A stretch of DNA of 64,000 nucleotides from Trebonia kvetii (GTDB taxonomy: Bacteria > Actinomycetota > Actinomycetes > Streptosporangiales > Streptosporangiaceae): assembly GCF_007827045.1 (NCBI RefSeq), contig NZ_RPFW01000001.1, positions 968,519-1,032,518 of the forward strand. Reading direction: 5' to 3'. A program made the translations under genes and the position numbers. The notes below the pieces were generated by a model. It made no database searches. It had not been told where the DNA came from and saw only the letters and a list, made by a program, of their open reading frames with translations. Positions 24,191 to 32,269 of the stretch are shown here, piece by piece; position 1 is the stretch's first letter, and every line of letters starts with the position of its first letter.

Positions 24191-24295
24191 CAGAACGGGT
24201 GCTTGGTTCCCGTGGTACGCGAAGCCACGCACCCGTTCTGGAGTCCGGACTCTACCCGGCCTGTTCGGTTATGGTGCTCCCGCTAGCGGAGCACC
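24191..24295. terminator. Two hairpins between convergent ECF42 and GH3 genes
   Basis: The first pairs CAGAACGGGTGC (24191-24202) with GCACCCGTTCTG (24229-24240), with an inner GTGG/CCAC helix in the loop. The second pairs GGTGCTCC (24273-24280) with GGAGCACC (24288-24295). Placed at a convergent junction, they can stop transcription from either side. Confidence 0.65.
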
Positions 24296-24300
24296 GGCGG

Positions 24301-27300
24301 TCACTGCACGACGGACCAGACGAAGGTGGCCGTGCCGGAGACTCCCCTCGTGTCCGTCGCTGTCACCGTCACCGTGTAGGCGCCGACCGTGCTGCCGGAA
24401 CCGGAGATCGTCCCGTTCGAGGCGATCGTGATGCCCGGCGGCAGCCCGGTGGCGGTGAAGGTGAGGCCGGCGGACGAGCTGGAGTCCAGTGCCTGCATGG
24501 TGAAGGACACCCCGGCACCCTTGGGGCTGCTGTAGCCCTGCGGGTTGATCACGCCAACGGTCTCCGCGCCCGGCACGCCCGAGTTCGGGGTGACGTTCGC
24601 GCTAACCGCCGTGTTGGCCGGCGCGACGCCCGCGCCCGAGGTGCCCGCGGCGACCTGGCCGGTCAGCTTCTGGGTGAGGCTGGTCGAGCCGGTCAGCGGC
24701 CGGTTGACCGAGGAGTCGCCGACCGAGATCCCGTAGGTGCCGGCCGGTGCCTCCCAGGCGTTGTCGGCCGGTGACCACGAGGCCAGGTTGTGGATGGTCA
24801 GCGGGAAGGTGACCGTCGCGCTCTGCCCGGGGTTGAGCGTGACGCGCTGGAAGCCCGCGAGCTGCTCGGGCGGGTCCTGGCTGGCGGCCGGGTCGCCGAC
24901 GTACAGCTGCGCCACGTCCGCGCCCGCCCTCGACCCGGTGTTGGTGACCGTAGCGGTCACCGTCGCGCGGCCGTTGGCGTTGAACGCGCCGACGTTCAGG
25001 TTGGAGAAGGAGAAGGACGTGTACGACAGCCCGTACCCGAACGGGAACGCGGGCGTGATGTTGTGCGACTGGTACCAGCGGTAGCCGATGTCCACGCCCT
25101 CGCTGTAGGTGACCCCGGTCGAGGTGCCCGGCCACTGCGCGGTGGTCTGCGCCGGGACCTGGCTAAGGGCGGACGGGAACGTGACAGGGAGCTTGCCTGA
25201 CGGGTTGACGGTGCCGAAGATCAGCGCGGCCATCGCGGCGCCGGTCTCTTGCCCGCCGTACCAGTTCTCGAACACGCCCGCCACGCTGTTAAGCCATGGC
25301 ATGACCACCGGGGAGCCGCTGTTGATCACCACGATGGTGTTCGGGTTAGCGGCGGCCACCTGAGAAATCATCGACTCGTCAGCAGCGGAAAGGTCGAGGG
25401 TGGTCAGGTCGGTCTCCTCGCCCTCCGGTGCGTTGACGTAGATGATCGCGTCAGTCGCGGCTTTCGCCGCGGCGACCGCCTGCGGGATGTCGGTGGTGCC
25501 GTTGTCATTGCCCGGGGTGTAGGTCACCTTGACGTTCGGCCCGGCCGCGTTCTGGATTCCGGTGATCGGCCAGATCGTGTTCGAGCTGGTGACCGTGCCG
25601 CTGCCGCCGCCGGCGAGTTCTACCCCGGCGCCGGCGTCGGTGCCGATAACCGCGATGGACTCGGTGCCTGCCGGGTTGAGCGGCAGGATGCCGTTGTTCT
25701 TCAGCAGGACCGTGCCCTCCTCGCCGAGCTGCAGCGCGGTCTGCTGGTGCGCCGCGCTGGTGACGGTGGCGGAGAGGGAGCCGGCCTGCGGGTTGTCGAA
25801 CATGCCGAAGGCGAACATCTGGGTCAGGATGCGGCCGACCGCCTCGTTGATCGTGTACTGGCTGAGCGCGCCGGAGGTGATCGCGTTGGCCAGGTCGGTC
25901 GGGATCGAACCGGGGAACGGCATCCCGATGTCCATGCCGCCCTCGACCGAGGCGACGTTGTTGTAGTCGCCACCCCAGTCAGAGGTGATGAAGCCGCCGA
26001 AGTTCGCGTTGGTGTCCAGCCCGTCTATCTGCATGTAGGCGTTCTGGCAGGAGGCGTTGCCGTTGACCACGGCGTAGGAGCACATGAACGAGGCCGGCGC
26101 GGACTGCTTGATGGACGTCTCAAAGGGCGCCAGGTAGAGCTCTTGCAGTGCCTGCTGGCTCACCGTCTCGTTGTTGTTGCCGTTGGGGTACTGCTCCTGG
26201 TCGTAGGCGGCGACGTGCTTGACCATGGCCATCACGCCCTGGCTCTGGATGCCAGTGACTTCCGCCGAGGTGATCTGGCTGGCCAGGTAGGGGTCCTCGC
26301 CGTAGGATTCGTAGGTCCGGCCCCAGCGCGGGTCGCGGACCAGGTTGGTTGTCGGGCCGAGCGAGACGTTCACGCCCTTGCCGGCAAACTCCGCGCCCAC
26401 CGCCGTGCCCTCCTGCTGGATCAGCGCCGGGTCCCAGGTCGCGGCGGCGTTCTCGCCGTCGGGGAAGGCGGTCACGCCGCCCGTCCCGTCACCGACGCCG
26501 TTCGGGCCGTCTTGCATGTTGATCGCCGGTATGCACAGGTTGGGGATGGCGGCGACCTGGCCGATGTAGGACGAGCCGCCGTCGCCGGAAAGCATGGTGA
26601 ACTCCTCCGACTGGTCCATGGTGTTGAGCACCTGCTGGACCCGGCTCGCGACCGACGCGGTGGAACCAACCCAAGGGCAGACTCCGTTGCCGCCGTTGCC
26701 GTTTCCGCCGGTCAGCGGGGCGGTGGTGGTCAGGCCGTAAACGTCGAATTCGAAGATCGAGTCGCCCCACTGGGTCGCCCGCTTCGTGGCGTACACCCGG
26801 ATGTAGCGGCCGGTCGCCGAGAAGGTGAACGACTCGCTCCCGCCGGTGGCGGTTGTGGTGGAGTAGACCGTGCTCCAGTTCGCGTTGTCGGCCGACACCT
26901 GGATCTGGAACACCGAGGCGTACGCGGTCTCCCAGAGCAGGCTGGCGCTGCAGATCTGGGTCTGGGACCCGAGGTCGACCTCAAGCCACTGCGGGTCGGT
27001 GTACGCGCTTTCCCAGCGGGAGCCCGGGTTGCCGTCGGTGGCGGCGGGTGCCAGGTTGCCGCTAGCGGAATAGGTCGAGGAGGCCGTGGTCGGCTGGTCG
27101 AGCGCGAGGTCCTGCGTGCCGCAGTACTCGGTCGGGCCGCCGCCACCGCCGCCACTCGATCCTGAGGTGAAGGCCAGGTAGTGGAGGTTCCAGCCGGCGG
27201 CGTCTTGGTCGACGGTGAGCGTCTGCGCGCCGGCCGGCAGGGTGACATTGGCGGTGACCGTGGTCCAGGCCTGGTAGCCGCCGGTGGCCGGGACCGCGAC

Positions 27301-28314
27301 CGCGCTGGTCAGGTTGGTACCGGAGGAGTTGGCGATGTGCAGCGCGTCAGTAACCGCGCCCGGCGCGGCCACCCGGAAGCTGACCGTGTAGGTCCCGGCG
27401 GTGGCTACCTGGACGGTGTACTTGAACCACTGTCCTGCGCCGGTCCAGCCCATGTTGTCCGCGCCGCCTGCCGCGGTGGTGTCCTGCGTATCCGCGGTGG
27501 CCTCAAGGTCGACACCATCGGAGCGGTAACCGTTGGCGGTGCCGTTGACAGCGGTGACGTTGTAGGCGGTGCCCTGCCCGCCGGTGTCGTAGTTCGCCGC
27601 CTGAACCGTGCCTGGCACGGCCGCCGGCGTACCGCCGAATGGCTGATCACCTCCCGAGCCGCCACCGCCGCCTGATGAGGTCAGCGTGAAGGTCATGAAG
27701 TGGAAGTTCCAGCCGTTGGAGTCCTGGTCGACGGTGAGCGTCTGCTGGCCCGCCGGCAGGGTGACGCTTGCGGTGACGGTGGTCCAGGTCTCGTAGCCGC
27801 CGGTGTTCGGGACGGCGACGACGCCGGAGAGGCTGGTGCCCGCGGCATTGGCGATGTGCAGCGCGTCGGTGATCCCGTAAGGCGACGACACCCGGAAGGC
27901 GACGGAGTAGGTGCCAGCCGTCGCGACGTTGACCGTGTACCTGAACCACTGCCCCGGCGTGGTCCAGCCCATGTCGTACGGGCCGCCGGCCGGGGTGGTG
28001 TCCTGGGTGTCGGCGGTGGTTTCGAGGTCGACGCCGTCGGAGCGGTAACCGTTGGCAGAGCCATTGACGGCGGTGACGTTGTAGGCGACGCCCTGCCCGC
28101 CGGTGTCGTAGTTGGCCGCCTGGACAGTGCCGGGCACCGCCGCCGCGGTCCCGCCGTAGGGGGCTTCTGTCGCACCGTAGGCGGCGTGCTGCACGCCGCC
28201 TACAAGTGCCAGCGCGGCCAGAGTCGCTACCGCGAGTGCCGCGCGGCCGCCGCGGGCCCGCCACGGCCTGGCCCATCGGGGCCAAGCCAGCCGCGGGACG
28301 TGAACTGATCCCAT
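24301..28314 (-). CDS. Secreted multidomain GH3 glycosidase with two CBM6/35-like modules and an F5/8C module
   Basis: 1337 residues from the ATG at 28314 (GGGAG 8 bases upstream). A signal peptide covers about 1-48. Two near-identical carbohydrate-binding modules follow (about 52-215 and 225-395; both contain VPGTVQAANYDTGGQG and GYRSDGVDLE) joined by Gly/Ser linkers. Next come an F5/8 type C domain (about 405-540), the GH3 N-terminal barrel with DPRWGRTYESYGEDPYL, KHVAAYD and the nucleophile D779 in GFITSDWGGDYN, the GH3 C-terminal sandwich, an FnIII-like domain, and a final putative-Ig domain (GLPPGITIASNGTISGSGST). It is probably a beta-glucosidase or beta-xylosidase acting on polymeric plant material outside the cell. 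It is monocistronic. Confidence 0.9.
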   Translation of the reverse strand: MGSVHVPRLAWPRWARPWRARGGRAALAVATLAALALVGGVQHAAYGATEAPYGGTAAAVPGTVQAANYDTGGQGVAYNVTAVNGSANGYRSDGVDLETTADTQDTTPAGGPYDMGWTTPGQWFRYTVNVATAGTYSVAFRVSSPYGITDALHIANAAGTSLSGVVAVPNTGGYETWTTVTASVTLPAGQQTLTVDQDSNGWNFHFMTFTLTSSGGGGGSGGDQPFGGTPAAVPGTVQAANYDTGGQGTAYNVTAVNGTANGYRSDGVDLEATADTQDTTAAGGADNMGWTGAGQWFKYTVQVATAGTYTVSFRVAAPGAVTDALHIANSSGTNLTSAVAVPATGGYQAWTTVTANVTLPAGAQTLTVDQDAAGWNLHYLAFTSGSSGGGGGGPTEYCGTQDLALDQPTTASSTYSASGNLAPAATDGNPGSRWESAYTDPQWLEVDLGSQTQICSASLLWETAYASVFQIQVSADNANWSTVYSTTTATGGSESFTFSATGRYIRVYATKRATQWGDSIFEFDVYGLTTTAPLTGGNGNGGNGVCPWVGSTASVASRVQQVLNTMDQSEEFTMLSGDGGSSYIGQVAAIPNLCIPAINMQDGPNGVGDGTGGVTAFPDGENAAATWDPALIQQEGTAVGAEFAGKGVNVSLGPTTNLVRDPRWGRTYESYGEDPYLASQITSAEVTGIQSQGVMAMVKHVAAYDQEQYPNGNNNETVSQQALQELYLAPFETSIKQSAPASFMCSYAVVNGNASCQNAYMQIDGLDTNANFGGFITSDWGGDYNNVASVEGGMDIGMPFPGSIPTDLANAITSGALSQYTINEAVGRILTQMFAFGMFDNPQAGSLSATVTSAAHQQTALQLGEEGTVLLKNNGILPLNPAGTESIAVIGTDAGAGVELAGGGSGTVTSSNTIWPITGIQNAAGPNVKVTYTPGNDNGTTDIPQAVAAAKAATDAIIYVNAPEGEETDLTTLDLSAADESMISQVAAANPNTIVVINSGSPVVMPWLNSVAGVFENWYGGQETGAAMAALIFGTVNPSGKLPVTFPSALSQVPAQTTAQWPGTSTGVTYSEGVDIGYRWYQSHNITPAFPFGYGLSYTSFSFSNLNVGAFNANGRATVTATVTNTGSRAGADVAQLYVGDPAASQDPPEQLAGFQRVTLNPGQSATVTFPLTIHNLASWSPADNAWEAPAGTYGISVGDSSVNRPLTGSTSLTQKLTGQVAAGTSGAGVAPANTAVSANVTPNSGVPGAETVGVINPQGYSSPKGAGVSFTMQALDSSSSAGLTFTATGLPPGITIASNGTISGSGSTVGAYTVTVTATDTRGVSGTATFVWSVVQ

Positions 28315-28815
28315 TTCCGTTACTCCCACTTCTCATTCCCGGCCCGGGCGGTCCCTTCCACCGTTTCCCGGGCACGCGCGTCCCGTCAGCCGACGGAACG
28401 CGATTCAGCGGAACGACAGCGTGCGTTGCCTGGCCACGAAGCCAACGAAGACGGGCGTCGTCGCCTGCGCTGTTCGGGGTGCCGCGGCTCAACCGGGAGC
28501 TTTGGCATGGCGGAGCAATCCGGCGGCGATCCGCCGTCGTTCCGAGCGGCGTGGCGGACCACGGCCGACGGGGATCGGCCGCGTGAACATGGCGGGCTCC
28601 TAAATTCACGTCTTGTAATAAGTCGTGATATAACGGCGCACCCCGTCCGTCAAGGGTCCTCGCGGCCGGATGCGCGGACACGGACGCCAGGCTTCCCGGT
28701 CCCACGGAATCGCGATAAGTGCCCCACTGAGCGGGCGCGCATCTACCGAAGCCGCCAGAGACTGCCCAAGATGTGATCTGCCAGCACGCAAATGGGCAAC
28801 CGAGGTGGACATCTC
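28315..28815. promoter_or_regulatory. Intergenic region with a 23-bp near-perfect palindrome
   Basis: 501 bases between the divergent GH3 and flavoprotein genes. The palindrome at 28606-28628 has arms TCACGTCTT and AAGTCGTGA around GTAAT, with one mismatch. TATAAC follows it on the plus strand and TTTAGGAGC on the minus. On the minus strand GGAG precedes an ATG at 28590 that opens a 33-codon Arg-rich frame (to 28489), a possible leader peptide of the GH3 transcript, low confidence. The regulator binding here could be the nearby IclR protein, but that is a guess. Confidence 0.5.
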
Positions 28816-30615
28816 ATGGCTGAACAGACCGAATCTTCCGGTGCCGAGTCCTTCGACATCGTGATCGTGGGCAGCGGCGGCGGCGGGCTGGCCGCCGCGC
28901 TCGCGGCCCACGCGGCCGGGCTCAAGCCAGTGATCGTGGAAAAGCAGAAGGTCGTCGGCGGCTCCACCGGCATGTCGGGCGGCATGCTCTGGATACCGGA
29001 CAACCCGCTGATGAAGGCGGACGGCATCAAGGATTCCTATCAGGACGGCCTTGACTACCTGCAGGCCGTGATCGGCGATCCCGACGAGCCCTCGTCGGCC
29101 GCCAGGCGGGGCGCCTTCCTGACCAACGGACCGCGGATGATCTCCTTCCTCCAGGAGCAAGGCCTCAAGCTGTACCGCTGCGCGGGATACTCCGACTACT
29201 ACGACAACTACCCGGGCGGCAGCGCGGCAGGCCGGTCGGTCGAGGGCGTTCCGTGGGACGGCAGGCAACTCGGCGAATGGCGGCCGCGGATCATCCACGG
29301 CCTTGGCGAGGGCGTCGGCCTCGCCGTCACCACCCTCGAGATACACACACTCAACAGCTTCACGCACACGCTCGCATCCTTCCTGACCACCGCGCGCGTG
29401 GTGCTGCGGACGTACGTGTCGCGGATGCGCGGGCAGGACCTGTTCACCAACGGGAAGTCGTTCGCGGGCCAGATGACGAGGATGCTGCTCGACCGCGGCG
29501 TCCCCATCTGGCTCGGCACCGCCGTCGAAGACCTGGCGGTGGAGGACGGCCGGGTCGTCGGCGTGCGCGCCGTCCGCGACGGGGCGCCGGTGTTGATCAG
29601 GGGACGCCGCGGCCTGCTGCTGGCGGCCGGCGGGTACGAGCGCAACGCGGAGATGCGACTCAAGTACACCGCCGCGACCCAGCCAAGCGACGGCCAGTGG
29701 ACGTGGGGCAACCCGGCTAACACCGGCGAGGTGCTGGCGGCGGCGATCGCGCTCGGCGCCAAGACCGAGTACATGGACGAGGCGATCTGGCTTCCGTCCC
29801 CGCGTAAGGAGATGGGCGGGTCCACGCTGACGATCGCACGGCAGTACCCGCACGCCATCTTCGTGAACAGCCGCGGCAAGCGGTTCGTCAACGAGGCCAA
29901 CTCCTACGTCGAGGTCGGCCGGGCCATGTACGCCAACGACAGCGTCCCCTGCTGGCTTATTTTCGACGACGCCTACCGCCGCTCGGTGCCATGGGTGAAC
30001 CACATGCCCAAGTTCCGGGACCTCGCCTCGGTGATACCAGGCCGGCTACCGCACCAGTGGCTGGCGGACGGCTGGATCAAGCGGGCCGACACGATCGAAG
30101 ACCTGGCGCGGCTGTCCGACCTCGATCCGCAGGCTCTCGCCGACACCGTGAGCCACTTCAACGAGGGGGCTGTCGCGGGCACCGACCCGGACTTCGGGCG
30201 CGGCGTCTCGTCGTACAACAAGCACCTGGGCGACCCCGGGCACAGGCCGAACCCTTCCCTCGGCCCGGTCGCCGAGGCGCCGTTCTACGCGGTGCCGATC
30301 TACCCGGGGGATGTGGGCACGATGGGCGGCGTGATCTGCGACGAGCACGCCCGCGTGCTCGACCACGACAACCAGCCGATCCCCGGGCTGTACGCGGCTG
30401 GCAACATGGCGGCCTCCGTCTTCGGGCGCACGTACCCGGGCGCCGGGGCGAGCATCGCCAACACGACGGTGTTCGGCTACATCGCCGCCCTGCACATGGC
30501 CGGTGCCGAGCAGGGTTGCGGGCCCGATGGCAAAAACCGCCATCGTATCGGGCCCGCAACCCTGCCGTATCTCCCGGGGGGACGACCCCCCGTACCCCCC
30601 GATGCCGAGCCGTGA
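28816..30615 (+). CDS. KstD-like FAD-dependent dehydrogenase (fumarate reductase/3-ketosteroid delta1-dehydrogenase family)
   Basis: 599 residues, ATG with GAGGTGG upstream. FAD-binding GxGxxG is at about residues 19-24 (DIVIVGSGGGGLAAALAAHA), with GGSTGMSGGMLWIPDNPLM next, and GGYERN at about 275. The C-terminal block FYAVPIYPGDVGTMGGVICD, YAAGNMAASVFGRTYPGAGA, NTTVFGYIAALHMAG closely follows KstD-type enzymes, where the Tyr and the Gly of the PGD-x-GT-x-GG segment take part in 1,2-dehydrogenation. Substrates are likely cyclic ketones or steroid-like compounds. The family normally ends near IAALHMAG; here about 34 extra residues are encoded by a hairpin repeat (30511-30625) and are probably not functional. 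Confidence 0.85.
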   Translation: MAEQTESSGAESFDIVIVGSGGGGLAAALAAHAAGLKPVIVEKQKVVGGSTGMSGGMLWIPDNPLMKADGIKDSYQDGLDYLQAVIGDPDEPSSAARRGAFLTNGPRMISFLQEQGLKLYRCAGYSDYYDNYPGGSAAGRSVEGVPWDGRQLGEWRPRIIHGLGEGVGLAVTTLEIHTLNSFTHTLASFLTTARVVLRTYVSRMRGQDLFTNGKSFAGQMTRMLLDRGVPIWLGTAVEDLAVEDGRVVGVRAVRDGAPVLIRGRRGLLLAAGGYERNAEMRLKYTAATQPSDGQWTWGNPANTGEVLAAAIALGAKTEYMDEAIWLPSPRKEMGGSTLTIARQYPHAIFVNSRGKRFVNEANSYVEVGRAMYANDSVPCWLIFDDAYRRSVPWVNHMPKFRDLASVIPGRLPHQWLADGWIKRADTIEDLARLSDLDPQALADTVSHFNEGAVAGTDPDFGRGVSSYNKHLGDPGHRPNPSLGPVAEAPFYAVPIYPGDVGTMGGVICDEHARVLDHDNQPIPGLYAAGNMAASVFGRTYPGAGASIANTTVFGYIAALHMAGAEQGCGPDGKNRHRIGPATLPYLPGGRPPVPPDAEP

Positions 30616-30625
30616 CCGGCTCGGC
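30511..30625 (+). repeat. Three-hairpin element, family B copy 1
   Basis: Hairpin 1 has perfect 17-base arms (30511-30527 and 30548-30564, starting CAGGGTTGCGGG) around the loop TGGCAAAAACCGCCATCGTA. Hairpin 2 is CGGGGGG-acga-CCCCCCG (30575-30592). Hairpin 3 is GCCGAGCCG-tgac-CGGCTCGGC (30604-30625). The stop codon TGA of the flavoprotein frame lies in the third loop. A second copy at 40875-40986 has the same loop, the same second hairpin and the same order, but different paired stems. Confidence 0.75.
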
Positions 30626-30662
30626 CTGTCACACTGGCCGCCACATGGCTGACCGGCGGCGG

Positions 30663-31454
30663 TCAGCGGGCAGGACCAGCCAGGGCGAGCGGTGAAACGA
30701 CCGTCATCAGGCTCCGCGAGATCTCGGCCGCGGTCCACATGACCAGCGGCGGCAGGTCCTTCGCGCGCATCTGGTCACGAGGCCCGCAGACCGAGACCGC
30801 GGCGATGACTTCGTCGAAGTTGCGGATCGGGGCGGCGACGCAGGCGACACCAGGCACGGCCTCGTCCCGGTCGGTTGCGTGTCCCGAGTTGCGGATGCCG
30901 ACGATCGCCGCCTCGAGAGCGGCAGGCGTCGCCAGGCTCGCATCCGTCCGCCGCCGCAGGCCCGTCGCGAGGTACTCGCTGACGGTGGCCAGCGGGGAGT
31001 ACGCGAGCAGCGCCTTCCCTACCGCGGTGCAGTGGGCCGGGAGGCGCCCGCCAACCCGGGAGGGCAGCGTGTCGGCAAAGGCCCTATCCGCAAAGGCACT
31101 GGCGACCTTGTCCAGGTAGACGACATCCTGCTGGTCGAGGACGGCCAGGTGCACTACCTGGCCGGTCCGTTCCGTGAGCTCGTGGATGAACGGTCGCGCG
31201 GCGCTGGTGATGCGGCTGCGGTGCGCGACCAGGCTGCCGATTTCGAACATCCGCAGCCCGAGGGCGTACCCGTCCTCGTGCCGATTGAGCCAGCGGGCGC
31301 AGACCAGCTGCGACAAGATCCGGTGAACGGATGAGCGGGGGATGCCGCTGCGCACGCTTATCTGTCCGGCGGTCAGGGCCTCGGCGGAGGAGCGCTCGAA
31401 GATGCTGAGGATCAAGACGACTCGATCGACCATGCTCGACGGTGCTTCCGACAT
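30663..31454 (-). CDS. IclR-family transcriptional regulator
   Basis: 263 residues from the ATG at 31454, which has GAGGAGG 6 bases upstream (longer frames lack this). The N-terminal winged HTH (VVLILSIFERSSAEALTAGQ, SVRSGIPRSSVHRILSQLV) is followed by the IclR effector domain (AVLDQQDVVYLDKVASAF, GRLPAHCTAVGKALLAYSPL, GHATDRDEAVPGVACVAAPI). It is convergent with the KstD-like gene and precedes the TetR-terminated operon. It probably senses an aromatic or hydrophobic acid and controls part of the 28.8-42.6 kb catabolic island. Confidence 0.9.
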   Translation of the reverse strand: MSEAPSSMVDRVVLILSIFERSSAEALTAGQISVRSGIPRSSVHRILSQLVCARWLNRHEDGYALGLRMFEIGSLVAHRSRITSAARPFIHELTERTGQVVHLAVLDQQDVVYLDKVASAFADRAFADTLPSRVGGRLPAHCTAVGKALLAYSPLATVSEYLATGLRRRTDASLATPAALEAAIVGIRNSGHATDRDEAVPGVACVAAPIRNFDEVIAAVSVCGPRDQMRAKDLPPLVMWTAAEISRSLMTVVSPLALAGPAR

Positions 31455-31534
31455 GTGAGACCTCCTCGTCTCTAGTGCTTTCTTGTCTCTACTGTGCGAT
31501 TTACTCAGGCAATCCGGCGCCGCCCGGATGCGAA

Positions 31535-32263
31535 TTAACGAGAGACCGGGGCCGACCAAAGGCCGACGAGGGCGTCAACAAGTCCGCTGCCGACCTTTCG
31601 CCATGTCTTTCCGCTGGCCGGGGCGGCATCCGCCAGACCGCGTTCGAAATCGGCGCAGGTCTGGATGAGTATGTGGCCCGCCATCAGCTCGCGCTCGCGG
31701 AGGACAGTGGCGGGCAGCTTAGGCGTGGAGACCTCCAGACCGCGGATGACCTGCTGCAGCGACGCAGAAACGGCCTCCTCCAGCTGGATGTTCCGCAGTA
31801 CCGGGTCCGCCATGATCTGCGCGTTGAGGCGCGCGTACCAGGTCGGTGGCCTTCGTGCCGCCAGCGTTTCCGTGTAGGGGAAAACCAGGCACCGGACCCA
31901 TTCCCGCAGCTCTGCCGAATCACCGATCTGGTTCACCATAGCGGTGCGCAAAACTTCGGCTTCTCCGTCGAACCGGCGAATAAGGGCACGGATCAATTCA
32001 TCCTTGGAGCCGAAATGATACCCGACCGCCGACGTATTTCCCTGGCCCGCGGCGGCGCCGATCTGGCGATTGGAAACGGAAGAGATCCCGTGCTCGGCAA
32101 AGAGCCATTCGGCGGCGTCGAGAATGAGCGTTCTTGCCTGTCCCTTTCCCTCCGGGCTACTCGGCTGACTCACGCTGTCCCTGGCCTCCTGCCTGACGCC
32201 GGCGGGTATCCCGTACCGCAGCCAGATTAACGGGTGGGGCGGTGAGCGGGGTTTGCGCGTCAT
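31535..32263 (-). CDS. TetR-family regulator, last gene of the minus-strand operon
   Basis: 242 residues from ATG 32263; a GTG about 30 codons later (VSQPSSPEGKGQ) is an alternative start nearer the conserved domain. The HTH is ILDAAEWLFAEHGISSVSNR, QIGAAAGQGNTSAVGYHFGS, KDELIRALIRRFDGEA. The C-terminal ligand domain has no assignable specificity. Six bases separate it from the CoA-transferase gene. It shares the unusual GQGNTS-x-x-GYHFGSK stretch with the TetR protein at 41834, so the two are paralogues placed at the ends of divergent operons. Confidence 0.88.
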   Translation of the reverse strand: MTRKPRSPPHPLIWLRYGIPAGVRQEARDSVSQPSSPEGKGQARTLILDAAEWLFAEHGISSVSNRQIGAAAGQGNTSAVGYHFGSKDELIRALIRRFDGEAEVLRTAMVNQIGDSAELREWVRCLVFPYTETLAARRPPTWYARLNAQIMADPVLRNIQLEEAVSASLQQVIRGLEVSTPKLPATVLRERELMAGHILIQTCADFERGLADAAPASGKTWRKVGSGLVDALVGLWSAPVSR

Positions 32264-32269
32264 CGTGCC

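Noticed and set aside
24301..28329. Long antisense frame of more than 600 codons opposite the GH3 gene
   Set aside because: No recognisable protein features; it is the usual open antisense frame of GC-rich coding DNA with third-position bias belonging to the GH3 strand.
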